Assembly: GCA_024867545.1 (NCBI GenBank)
Contig: JANFNE010000003.1
Location: 992,001-1,056,000 of the forward strand
Direction of reading: 5' to 3'
Origin: Phytopythium helicoides
Lineage: Eukaryota > Oomycota > Peronosporomycetes > Pythiales > Pythiaceae
Length of the DNA: 64,000 nt
Shown: piece after piece, positions 13,218 to 24,431 of the stretch
Layout of the letters: each line of letters starts with the position of its first letter
How positions within the stretch are numbered: position 1 is the stretch's first letter
Translations under genes and position numbers: made by a program
The notes under the pieces: model-generated
Databases searched by the model: none
What the model was told of the DNA's origin: nothing
The model's input: only the letters and a program-made list of their open reading frames with translations

Positions 13218-15206
13218 ATGGCGCGCGTCGCCGACCTCGGGCCGCAGCCGCAGCCGCAGTGCGCGTCGCCGCCGCGCAAGGGAAAGGACGCGGACGACGC
13301 GCTGGCCAGCGGCGCGCGCAGCCGCGTGGGCACCGACATGGACGAGCGGCTCTCGGTGTCGTCCACGGCCTCGTCCGTGGCCTCCATGGTGGCCGAGGCC
13401 ATCGCGGCCGCCACGGCGCACGCCAACGGCCACGCCAACGGCCACGCACACGCGCACGGCCACGGGATCGTGCACGGCCACCACATGCACGCGCACCTCA
13501 TGCAGCCCGACGGCCCGCCCTCGCCAGGCGCGCCGGGCTCGCTCGACTACAAGACCGTCACCTTCACGGTGTCCGCGGCCGCCGAGCGCAGGCTCTCGCG
13601 CGAGAACAGCCGCCCGCTCTTCTCGGAGCGCAAGCAGTTCACGGCCACGGCAGACAAGCTCGTGCTCGTGATGGTCGGGCTGCCTGCGCGCGGCAAGTCG
13701 TTCATCGCCAAGAAGCTGTGGAAGTTCTTCTGCTGGAAGGGCTTCGAGTGCCAGGTCTTCAACGTCGGCCAGCTGCGCCGCGCCAAGGCGGCCGGAGGCG
13801 TGCAGGACCACTCGTTCTTCGACCCCAACAACGCCAAGGCCAAGGAGGCGCGCGAACAGCTCGCCGTGGAGGCACTCGAGCAGCTGCAGCAGTGGTTCCT
13901 AGGAGAGTCGAGCCTCAACGCGCTGCATCCGTCGACCGGCGCCAAGATGCGCGGAGACGTCGCTATATACGACGCCACCAACTCAACCAAGAGCCGACGT
14001 CGCGTGCTGCTCGACTCCTTTAACCAGTTCGCCATTGACAACAAGATGAGCGTGCACGTCGTCTTCATCGAGAGTATCTGCACGAGTGAGGCCGTCATCA
14101 ACGCCAACATCCACCAAAAGGTCACCAACAGCCCCGACTACCGCCACATGAAAGAGGAAGACGCGATCGCCGACCTCAAGAAGCGCATGAAGAACTACGA
14201 GGCCGCCTACGAGGCGCTCGAGGACGAGGAGAAGGTCAGCTACATCAAGCTGTTTGACCTCCAGTCCAAGGTGCACGCCAAGGGCATGTACGTTTGTGAC
14301 CCGTTTCTGGCAAGTATGCTTTATGCGTTGCAAAGTTACTGACTCGTGCTTGTGTCTGTATAGCTATGGGCATGTCGCCAAGTCTATATTGCCGTACATG
14401 ATGAGCTTCCACATTGAGCATCGCCCGATCTGGCTCGTACGCGCTGGTCATTGCAACGAAGTCAGGCGTGACTTTGGGGCCATCACGAAAGACCCATGCA
14501 TTGCGCCACGCTCTGCACGCCTTAGCCAGATTGGTATTGACTTTGCTTTCCGACTGGGAGAGTTTGTCAAACAGCGAACGACGACGTGGATGGAGAACGA
14601 GGGCATCACCCCCGAGGACAACCCAGAGTTTCTTACCATTACCTCAACGTTACCTCGAGCTGTCGAGACGGCAGCCTTCATCCCCCAGGGACGGCGGCGT
14701 AAGTATTATTTGTTTGAGCTGCTCGTCACCCTACCGCATTTGCTAACTGAACTGTTGGTGGCTCGTTGTACAGAGCAAATGGCGGCGCTGAATCCGCTGG
14801 ATAAGGGCGAGTGCTACGGCATGACAATGGAGCAAATGCAGCAAGAAATGCCGGTATGATTGCTGCTTTGATGTTCCTCAACCATCCGCCGGATAACCAA
14901 CGTATGGCTGCTGCGTAGGAGGCGTACGACGCATACTTGGCAGACCCATGGAAGACGCGTTTCCCGGGCGGCGAGTCGTATTACGACCTGATGCTTCGCT
15001 TGGAGCCAATCCTGATCGACATCGAACAGCACACGGGCCCTGTTCTCGTTGTGTCGCACATCTCAACACTCCAGGTGCTCTACTCGTACTTCCTGGGTGT
15101 CCCAATCCAGAGCTGCCAAAATCTCGAGATCCCGTTCCACGCTGCGCTGGAACTCGTGCCCAATCAGGACGGCTGGACCAAGACTGTGTTTAACATGCGC
15201 GCGTAA
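13218..15206 (+). CDS. PFKFB: 6-phosphofructo-2-kinase/fructose-2,6-bisphosphatase
   Basis: Bifunctional cytosolic enzyme that makes and degrades fructose 2,6-bisphosphate, a regulator of glycolysis. Four exons fit exactly: 13,218-14,287, 14,364-14,698, 14,774-14,853 and 14,919-15,206 (590 residues), with introns of 76, 75 and 65 bases, all GT-AG and in phase. The N-terminus (about 140 residues) is low complexity with a His-rich run (AHANGHANGHAHAHGHG). The kinase domain has the Walker A motif GLPARGKSFIAKKL, then FDPNN, IYDATNSTKSRR and VVFIESIC, all as in active enzymes. The phosphatase half is altered: the usual RHGE reads RAGH (WLVRAGHCNEV) and the usual LNE reads LNP (ALNPLDKGE), while the Arg of TSTLPRAVETA and the later His of VVSHISTLQVL remain. 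The phosphatase may therefore be weak or dead. The gene is tail-to-tail with the DLEC1-like gene. ATG 13,218 was chosen as the first in frame; 13,336 is an alternative. Confidence 0.93.
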
Positions 15207-15524
15207 TGAAACATCGCCGTCGCTGCTGCACATGACCAAGCTGCTCGACAGTCCCCTCGCAGTGGGTCGACGACTACTACACTCCCCACACCAAACTCGG
15301 GGAGCCGCAGCCAGCCTACAACCTGCGCGATTGTCACCCCGTTTTTATCTTCCGCAGCTCCAGCCGCGAGAGCCCTACGCACACATCACTTCTTGTGCGC
15401 CTCGCCCGCCGCGACTATCCAATGCAGCCAAGTAGCGCGCATATCCTCCGTCTCCCATAATTGACAATACAAGGCGATTTCGTATTCTATCTTATCAACA
15501 CGCTCAAAAACTGTCTAGGGACTC
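15207..15524 (+). other. Spacer between convergent genes, with a coding-like stretch
   Basis: The 318 bases between the PFKFB stop and the stop of the minus-strand DLEC1-like gene are not random. In one plus frame (about 15,257-15,430) they read SQWVDDYYTPHTKLGEPQPA and then NLRDCHPVFIFRSSSRES, and a preceding frame reads LLHMTKLLDSP. These could be the true C-terminal tail of PFKFB separated by one-base frame breaks, or a 3' untranslated region that looks coding by chance. Confidence 0.3.
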
Positions 15525-18500
15525 TCACAGCCGCGTGAAGATACGGTGAGAGTGTGTGAGCGCGTCCGCACGTACCAGCGGACGCTGCTGGTCGTCAATG
15601 CTGCGCTCGTCAAGATGTCCAATCCCTTCCATGACGACTTCAAACGCATGGCCCATCGCCACAACAAATCGGAAGCGGGTGCGGTAGTGTTTTCCTGCTT
15701 CCCTCGGTCGGAAAGTGACCGTGATCTCGAGTGGTGCGAGAATACCTCCAGATACTGTGTCGTTTGTGGCAGATGGGAGCAAGCCACCAGCTGCATGAAG
15801 CGGCAAAGTGGGGCCTTCGACGACGCCCGATGTTATCGAGAACGAGAAAACCTTAGACTCGTCCGAGAATTTTTCGTGATGCTGCGAGAATTCCTGCTTT
15901 TGTGCTCGAGAGAGCGGCGTTGGCAGTGGGACGTGCTCGATGGTGAATTGCGCTGGGACGACAGTGGGGTTGACGACATGCAGTGTCACAGCTCGGTGCT
16001 GGGTCAAGTGCACATGACCGAACGCATGAGCTGCAGGTGAGACCACCAACATCGGCATCAGGATAAAAGCTCCGAGGCGAATAGTCTGCACTGACTGATT
16101 GGAAAATCGCACACGAAGTTCACCATCAACGACCGACCGCAATTCCTGGGGAGAAGATGGCAAGGTGAGATATTGAGTCATGAGTGCCGGGTCGAATCGT
16201 AATTCGAGTCGTACAGCCATCTGTGGTGGCAGGCTGAACATGAACGACTCCCCCTGGGCACGGCGGTGCACGGGTGGCAAGTCGGCAATCGACAGTGGAT
16301 GTTTTGGAGCAAGTGACTCAGCGCGGAACACAACGAATGGCCCTGAGCACTCGAGGCGAAAAGTAAGCGGAGTCTGGAAGTGATTGATGAGTTGCACCTC
16401 TCGACGATGGAAAGCATGCATGAAAGCAGCAGCAAAAGTGTTCGGATTGGACCCAATAATCGTCGACCAGGTTGTGAAATTGACGTGGTAGACACCGCCT
16501 TCGTTGGCTGGAGCCAGCATGTTATCGTCCAAATGCTTGGGTTTGTCGAGAAATAGCTCGGGATCAATCACATCAGCTGTCAGGAGAACGCGGATGCAAC
16601 TCTTTGCCGTATCTGACCTGGAGTCCACAGCACCAAGTCCATGTGTGCGCCATGATGGCTGCTGTCGCGTTAGTGTGTTAGCCATGCGTACAGCTGCAAT
16701 TGCTTTTCCTGCTGCTGTACGAGCTGCTTCAGCACGTGGAGATTCACTTCGCTGGTCACGGCTTGAAGTTGAAATGTGCTCCTCAGAGGTGCACTCATCA
16801 TCGGTATGCTGATCGTCGTCGATAACTTCTAGACGGGTATTGGTGCTGACGCTCTCATTATCAAGCCACTTCGCATCAGCAACTAACATCAATCGAAGTA
16901 GCATTATCTCCTCTGAAGGCCGCAATGTCACGCGGAATGACATAGTTGCAAAGGGAGCTATGACTGTTGATGAAGGGGACACAATGAACACGTCGTCGCT
17001 TCCATCATCTTCGTTTTCATCAACAGGACGATCATATTTATGCGGATTCCGGTCAGCAACAGGCAAGATTTTCACCTGGATACGCGCAGCAAAGTCTACG
17101 CGGAGAGAAACCGACACAACGTGATTCTCGCAGCCGGGGGTTGCAAGTCTCCATGTCAATCGAGCGCGCTGCGGGCTACGGTTGATTACACGGAGTGAAC
17201 GTGTTACTGATGCTTGAGAGCGTTTACAAACTTGACCAAATCGAGCGTTGGGTAGCTCTCAGATGCATCATTGAGAGCGCGATGCTTCGTGTTGAGCGAC
17301 TCCAAGAGTTTGTACGTGGCATAAAATGCTTGATTTGCTTGGGAAAAACTAACCCGACACAGTTTCGGTCAAGAATGAGAGGTGCGCCGATCACTGTTAC
17401 TAATGCTGGCAGCATCACTGGCGGTAGACCCGCAGCACGACTTACAATTTCATCGACATACGAGCCGGGTTTGTTGTTGAAACATACAACCTGCACAATT
17501 GCTTGTCCCCACGGACCAATTCGTAGACTTGACGGCTCTAGCCTAAATGCTACTCCATGACCATGGCTTAGCACCTTGCGATCTTCAAGCGCTTCGGCGC
17601 ATTTCACTGCATACGTTCGACCGCTCTCAGATTGGAGTCGTCCAAGGTGCTCATGCGAGTCCGATAGCAAATGTCGACTTGTTTGTGAATCTACTCTTTC
17701 TTGTGCCGATTTGAGACGATACAGGTGATAGGCAATGGATTCGTAGTGCTAACTCGCTTCGACCGGCTGGAACTGGGATCAGACTTTCTGCTCTTCGGCG
17801 ATCTGCTTAAAGTGCTGGGCAGTAAGTTTGATGTTGAAGACTTGTCTTCAATTTCATTCATGATAGCAATCGGGAACTTCTTGGGCTCCAGGTCAATCAC
17901 AGCTTCGATACCGCTCAAATTTCGTATCAGTAGGTTCAGTGAGCGTCGTTCGCCTAGTGGCACATCGCCTCCAAACGCTAATCGTGGTGGAGGGGGTACT
18001 GGAAGAGTAGAAGAAGTAGTGGATTCATTTGACTCGTTTCGTGATAGGTCACTGGCTGTTGGTGTCATCGAAAGAGACGATACCTTTTCAATCAGTTCAT
18101 AAGATAACACTAACCCCTTGTGCACACTGTTGATCTCGAACCCTAATGGAGCCAACAACCCACGCACATTACACGCAATCAGGGACGTGAACCTCCCCGC
18201 TTGTTTTGCCGTGTACGTAAGATCGATCTTGAGTCGCTCTTTCGAGTGAATTACTCCAGTTTTTGGTGTGATTTCGAGTGAATACGGCTTTAAAGAAGCC
18301 GATGCTTCAGGCTCTGTGAACTTGAAAGATGCCTCGAGGTTCGAGACATTTATCAACTCCAGTGAGCAATGTACACTAACCCCTAAGTACGAAGCACCAA
18401 GCATCATCTTGGTTGTCGACAAGAAAATATTGGGTGACTGGATCTCAGCGCGAGCACTGACGTAGACAGTTACTGGAGGAGGTGCTGATACTATTGCTGC

Positions 18501-21500
18501 CACATTCGACGTGGACCCGATGGCCATTATTGAGGATCGTGTAGAGCGAACTATCGAGTTATCTAGTCCCCGAATCGACCTCGATTCGCTTCCAGCTGAA
18601 GAAAAAACTGCATTCTGAGTTAGTTCAATCGGAAATGGACGATCCTGATTTACTTGACATGCCAAAGTTGCTCGGAAACGCTCGGGTAGCGCGCCGGCCA
18701 AACATTTTGCTCGGACTATCAATGTTTCTCCTGGTGTAAGTCGCCCAGTTTCTGGAGCAAATGCGACAGTTGCAGCAGGAGATGCCTCCCGACCACTTGC
18801 CAGGCTACTTGCCCCACTTCGGTCGGTCTCATTCCCAATGGACGGGGCAGCAGATTGTTGAGAACCAACTGATTCCTTGGAGGCGCTGTGAGGTAGGCTT
18901 TTTGCCATTTGGCGAGTTTCAGTGGCTTCTACTAGGTGAACGAACTTCCAGTCCGCTGATGCAATTGAAGATGGATTTCGAATCGTTATCGTCGCGTCCG
19001 AGCTACCGCCCGCTAGAACAAGTCCAAAGTCCACCTCAGGTGATACAATCACAACTCTAGATCGCTCAACTTCACCAACAAGCAGCAACGAGTGATCGAG
19101 AGCTCGGAAAGTCCCGTTCTCTTGAGGTATCATGCATGGGATTGCTATCGAAAATGGCCCAGTGCAATGTGGTGTGAACTCGATTGTCACAGTGAGCTCT
19201 GATTTTGGCGCCACGGATCCTTCATTTGGGGTAATAGAAAGATTGAGTGGGGCTGCTGCTGATAATGGAAGCCGACATTGTTGACGCCACGCGCTTGCAT
19301 CCCACTTAAAGCGAACAGGGGCTGACGAAAAATTCCTAACTCGAGCTTGGGCCGTGTGAACGGCGTCCTTTTCAAGTGCCCCATTTACGGGTGTGAAATC
19401 CCAGACGGACGGCTCTATCACAAATTCCCCGAGACTTGAGCTACCACTGAGCTCGATGCTGAGACCCTCGACAGCTTGCTCACGCCATGGCGTACTTATG
19501 CAATCACTGAGTACAGTGGGGAAGTTTTGCGTGTGTTGTAGCGCTGCAGATAGTAGTAAGCGCTGCTTAGGACCAGGTAGGCTGCATGCTGGAACGTCTT
19601 CAACAACTAGAATAGCGGTGTACTGGATAGAGAAAAAGGGGAATATGGGTGAAAACTCAACTGTGAAGACGAGTGATGATGATGCTCGAAAAATTCCGCT
19701 TGAAGGGTAAACGTGGAATGGAGGTTCATTTGGAAATCGGTTGCTTAGGTTATTGTCGTTTGCTGCTGGAACCATTTTCCAAGAGTATTTTACATCAATT
19801 GGTGTAATGTTCGCAATCACTACTTTTTGCTGCTCCACAGAGTCAACAAGCACGCTAGGAGCAAAGTACATTCTGTCGCAGCGCCCCATAGTAGCAATGC
19901 TCTGGTCAATCCTCGTATCGTTAATCCCAGTGACCGCAAACTCCACCTGGCAGCTGCGTCCAACAAGTTGGAATACCCGAACAAGACAGTTATCGCAGAC
20001 CATTACAATCCGCTCACGGTGTTCACCGACACTCCCAGGTGCATAATCAAGTAAAAGCGTCGTAGCTTCGCCTTTTGATAGAACCACTCGAGTAGGAGAT
20101 AAGCGAAACGGACCAGTCCGAAGGCTATCACTCGACTGCAAATTCCCAACACTAGCCGTGAGCTCAGTTGCCACTGCACTTGCCGCTAATAATGCCGAAG
20201 CTTCACTTGATAGATTAGAATCACTGCCTTTGAACGCAACCTTAGCTTCAAATCGCGTCCATTCTTGTTCTGTCATTAACCAGAATGTGCCGGCTCCACC
20301 AGAGTTGATACACGAGATTTCCGTGCGCGAGACATCCCCGAGGAGTGTGTTGTTGGCTGGAAGTACTAGTGGAATACTGAGCTCGGGGGGTTCTCGATGG
20401 GCTTCAATCGGTACGACAAGGGTTCTACTTGAGCTACCACCTTCCGTTCCACTTGGAGCCTCGTATTGAATCGTAAATGAATCGCGATAATCCGCCCGGG
20501 AGTCCGGAGCGAACCGAAGGCGTACTTCAACGTGCATTCCAGGTGCCACCAGCCCGCTTGGATCAGGAAAAATCACTTCCGTCACAGAAAAGAAGAGTGT
20601 AGAAGGAGGTGGAATGCGCAAACGGCGACTTAGTGCTGTTCGATTACGAACAAACACCTTTTGTTCATAGATACCTCCGATATCGTAGTCAGTAAACACA
20701 ATCGGTGGCTCGGGATCTACTGTAAAACTGTGAGTGTCAACTTTGCCGCCTCTCGGATCTTCCGCATACCGGGGATTCCGCATAAAATCGAGCTTGGTTT
20801 GCATTCGATTCAAGATCGCTAGATTTGCTCGCTTGTCCGCCGCTGACATGACATTTTCGCTCATAGCTTTGCGTGCTTGATCTAATTTTTGGGTAGGAGA
20901 ATTTGAGTCTGATGAATCAGCAGGATCATCTGGGGTTGACTGTGTTTTATCAACCATGCTGTTAGTAGACGCATGAAAAGTCTTTACGCCAGCTATACGG
21001 TGTTCATGAAGCTTTAGAGTCGCTTCGGTTCGGATAGCGGCCGAGTCTGTAGAATCCAAATATCCCAGCACTCTTTCATTGTTTTCGTTTGTCTGCTCGA
21101 TGGATTTCATGGGTTTTCTTGGGTTCGATTTAGCCGGAGCATTTCCACTGTGCTCAAGACGCTGACGATGGTAGTCTGCGACGATAGTCTTTGCATGAAG
21201 CAGTAATCCAGGAAAAGATCCAAACCCAGGCGATGTGACTTCGCGCTCGTCTAGTTTCAGTGGCGATGGACCAAGTGGAATCTGTTCCTTGGCGATAAGA
21301 CCTTGCCGTCTTAGCTGCTCCTCAATTTCTGCATCCTCTCGCTTAGCTTCGGCTTGTCGTTCACTTAAAAACAGAAGCAAGTGATTTGCACGTGCTTTCT
21401 CATTGCGCAACTCTTCTTTGATGGAACGCTTTTTCTCGATCCCGAGAACTACAAAAGGGTTGGAAGTGTGCTGAGAGGGATCTACCTGAGGAAACTCGTT

Positions 21501-21920
21501 GTCATCGGCAGGGAATCGTGGGGTCGCCGGCATGGAGGATGGCGGATTGGTTTCGGACACAATGTCGCTTTGCTGATCTGAGGGTTTTGAGACTGAATCA
21601 ACAGCACATGGGACCTCACTCCTCGGAGTTACAGTCTCCTGTCCGTCGTGCTCTGCGGTTTCTCCAGAGGCAACCTCGGTGCATTCATCTTCATGAACAG
21701 CCGGCAGTGTGTAGAATGTGTGGAATGCACGCTGAAGAACGTGAGCAATAGAGCCAACCGCGACAACATCTTCTTCCCGGTCCTCTTCTCCCTCGATGTT
21801 GCACTCTTCGATTTCACCTGCAGGTTTCGGATCGAGGGCCTCTGAAGTTCCGGGTTCACTCAGCTGGTGGTCGCTTTGCGCCGCCGGTTGTGCTTCTGCT
21901 GTTGCCTGTGGAGCGGCCAT
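15525..21920 (-). CDS. DLEC1: DLEC1-like ASH/MSP-domain flagellar protein
   Basis: Very large protein (about 2,100 residues) made of repeated immunoglobulin-like ASH/MSP domains, as in the axonemal proteins DLEC1 and HYDIN; a cilium role fits the swimming zoospores of oomycetes. Start ATG at 21,920; a GTG twelve bases upstream is in frame but unlikely. The first exon runs to about 17,691. Its early part has the DLEC1-type succession EPPIVFTDYDIGG, NRTALSRRLRIPPPSTLFF, GLVAPGMHVEVRLRFAPDS and EAHREPPELSIP. Further ASH-like units follow, each with a pattern such as VRNFSSAPVRFKWD or LINVSNLEASFKF. At 17,691 the frame meets a TAG, but similar sequence continues one base out of phase (VDSQTSRHLLSDSHEH) without a fitting intron. 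A second interruption at about 17,256-17,349 does look like an intron (donor ambiguous) and is followed by ARFGQV and SLRVINRSPQRARLTWRL. HYDIN or another CFAP is the alternative name. Confidence 0.8.
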
Positions 21921-22868
21921 CTCTGCGGTCACTTGAGTTGTCCGACCTGACGCAATGTCGTATCTGCGAGCGCCACGATTAGGCAGAGCAACGAATTACC
22001 GGTCGGTGGTCATGCAGTGCAGCACTGCGGACGAGGCGCGTCTGTTCAAGGCGAAGGATTTGCCCCTAGGATCCCAACGTTATATTTTACGACATAACCA
22101 CACGAACTGCAAGCGAAAGTCTCTGCATGACACGCTTGTTTCTCATTAGCATGGAGTGGCAGGAACCCAGAAAGGGCTGAGCAAGCCTCAGCACTCGACG
22201 TGCAGCCTTTCTTCTCTCAGTCGTGAATTTGCAAGATGGAGTCCAAGCGGCCGCATTTCCCGGCTCATGATCCATGGTCACGCAGCTCCGAGCATCCGGA
22301 TTCCCCCCGACGACGACAACGACGACGACGACCGGGAGCGACGCTGCTCAACTCGACGCGACCTGTTTGGCTGGGTTTTGCGGCGACACCCAGCCTTTGA
22401 AGCTCGCCTATCCCCTTTTCCGCGGTCAGGTGGCTCGGCAGGACTTGCACTGTTGCAGATCACAGTCGAAGCAAGGCCAACCACCCGAGTCATCGACAGT
22501 GCCGCGTGGATTCAGTAGGTGTCCCCCACCGGAGCGCGGACCCACGGAGGAAGGCCATTGCGAGCAGGCGACAGGCGTTTCGCCTCGGCGCTTGCTGCGC
22601 AGGACGCGTCGACGTCAAGAACAGCTTCAATATCGTGGTGATGAGGCAACACCACCACTAACCAGTCTACGCTGTGGACTCAGTGTAGGGCATGCTGGGA
22701 GTCCCGTATAGCTGCAGCAGAGAGGGCAGAGGGCAGGAACCTCAGTGAAACAAGAGCTAGGAATAGTTCGCTGTCATGCAAGGAACTCCTCAGCTTCATT
22801 TTTTCCTTTCTCAACGACATGTACATGCATGATCTTGGCTCGGGAGCCCCGCTGCGTGCATTCCGAGC
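21921..22868. other. Intergenic region with a possible short remnant
   Basis: Upstream of the DLEC1-like gene. A plus frame from the ATG at 22,235 begins MESKRPHFPAHDPWSRSSEH and then stops, while neighbouring frames stay open to about 22,711. There is an ACGACG-type simple repeat near 22,308-22,330. No family is recognised. Confidence 0.4.
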
Positions 22869-23768
22869 TTACTTGCTGGCTTCGATGGCAGGCTTGGCCT
22901 TGGGTGCGCTCGGCCACGTGTTGTAAAGCACAACGAGCGCCGAGACGCAGCCGACAGGGCCGATGATGCCGTCGTGCAGCTTTGTGCCCGAGACGCGCTC
23001 CGCCAGACGCACGCCCCCGGTGTTGGAGGACACGATCAGGTCGCACGTGACCTTGAGCACGGCCAGGAACTTCTTGATGCGGCCGCTCTGCAGCGCGTCG
23101 AGCTGTTTCTGCAGCTCAAAGATGCGCGCTGGGTCCTCCTCGGCGGCCATGACGTCGCGCACGGCCTTCTCCTTCTCCATGTCGGCGTTGAGGTTGTGCA
23201 CGGCGAGCAGGAATCCGCAGACGTTTGCGCAGAACCAAAGCACGCCGCCGCGCTTGGCGGCCTCGTCGGCGTTGAACGGCACGATCTTGGCCTTGCCGAG
23301 GAACGCCATGTTGTCGTAGACGAAGAACCCGAACATGCCGATGTTCTGGATGACCTGCAGGTACTTTTCCCACGCCGAGAGCGCCTTGTTGTCGGTCAGC
23401 GCGAGCAGCTTCTTGTAGTAGGAGGCGCTCTTTCCAAGCCGGAAGGCCTTGCGCGACGTCTGCGTCGTCTTGTAGAGCGCCGAGAGCCTGCGAGCCACCG
23501 TTAGCGAGTCCGCACGCGCGTCCGCCTTCTCCTCTTTCGCCTCACCGCTGGCCGACGTCGCTCTTGGGGTCCGCGGCCAGCACGTAGTACGCGAGTCCCC
23601 TGCTTCCATACTGCAGGAACTGCGGACGCCACGCGGCGGTCGTCAGCGCTCTGCCTCTCCCTCGTTGGCCACCCGCGCGCGCCTCACCTTGGTGATCTTA
23701 TCGCGGCCCTCGAGGCAGAAGGCCACCTTCATGACGGCGTCGAGCGATGGCGAAGCCTTGGCGTCCAT
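22869..23768 (-). CDS. PEX11: Peroxisomal membrane protein PEX11
   Basis: PEX11 family proteins shape and multiply peroxisomes. The three exons read cleanly: 23,768-23,688, 23,619-23,546 and 23,487-22,869 (257 residues). The introns are 68 and 58 bases, both GTGAGG...CAG, and the codons join exactly. The N-terminus has the family pattern (CLEGRDKITK, then FLQYGSRGLAYYVL). The middle matches the amphipathic region (RLSALYKTTQTSRKAFRLGK). Near residue 110 is a typical membrane-associated stretch (NIGMFGFFVYDNMAFLGKAK). The C-terminus has KVTCDLIVSSNTGG, then GIIGPVGCVSALVVLYNTW, the usual final membrane segment. Length and motif order are normal for PEX11. The gene is divergent from the coiled-coil gene at 24,432. 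Confidence 0.93.
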
Positions 23769-23843
23769 GGCGGCAGCTGTGGGAAAATGGGCGAGTGGGG
23801 GAAAGGATGGGGTGGCGGGGGGCAACTTGAAGCCATCGCCTGT

Positions 23844-23929
23844 TGACGTCACCATCCAATTGCAGAACTAGCCACATACAGAATCGCTGCTTTTTAGCGT
23901 CGGATACGGATTGGCTGACGGCGGCCAAT
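23844..23929 (-). promoter_or_regulatory. CRE palindrome and two CCAAT boxes upstream of PEX11
   Basis: A perfect TGACGTCA palindrome lies at 23,844-23,851, about 75 bases before the PEX11 start. Two oppositely oriented CCAAT boxes follow (attgg at about 23,910 and ccaat at about 23,925). CREs are typical bZIP sites and CCAAT boxes bind NF-Y, so this is a plausible proximal promoter. The rest of the 663 bases between PEX11 and the next gene shows nothing else recognisable. Binding is inferred from sequence only. Confidence 0.45.
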
Positions 23930-24431
23930 CAGGGCGGGATGGATACTTTGCAACAGATTTTAACCCGACCCCTGGATTTGTTTAAGTTGTAAGTTACTTT
24001 TTTAAGTTGTTAATTGGACATTAGTTGACACGTATTTGTCAATGTAAACGAGGGGCGGAGACGCGGTGATGCGCGCGCGTCATGCGCAGGGCCTTGCAGC
24101 AAGTACGTCAGCAGCGCCTTGCGTTCCGGCGGTTGGCAATGGAGCTGTCCGATGCGCGAGTTGGTCGGCCTCACGTGGATCGCGTCATTGGATGCGAGTG
24201 GCTGTCAGCACTTTAGATGGGAGAGCGAGAGAGTGCTGGAGTGGACGCAATGAGCTCTATCCGACGAGGAACGAGAGAGATCGGACCGACGCCTCGCGCG
24301 ATGCTCAATGGAGATGCACAACCTCGCAGGCGTGTCTTGACGCGGGCTATGCTGTCTGCGAAAAAAAAAAGATGCAAGGCGACGACGAGAGCTTGGCACG
24401 AAGGAAGTGAAGCGAAGGGTCACTACCAAGT

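Noticed and set aside
15546..16040. Plus-strand ORF of 164 residues
   Set aside because: It is antisense to the conserved DLEC1-like coding sequence.
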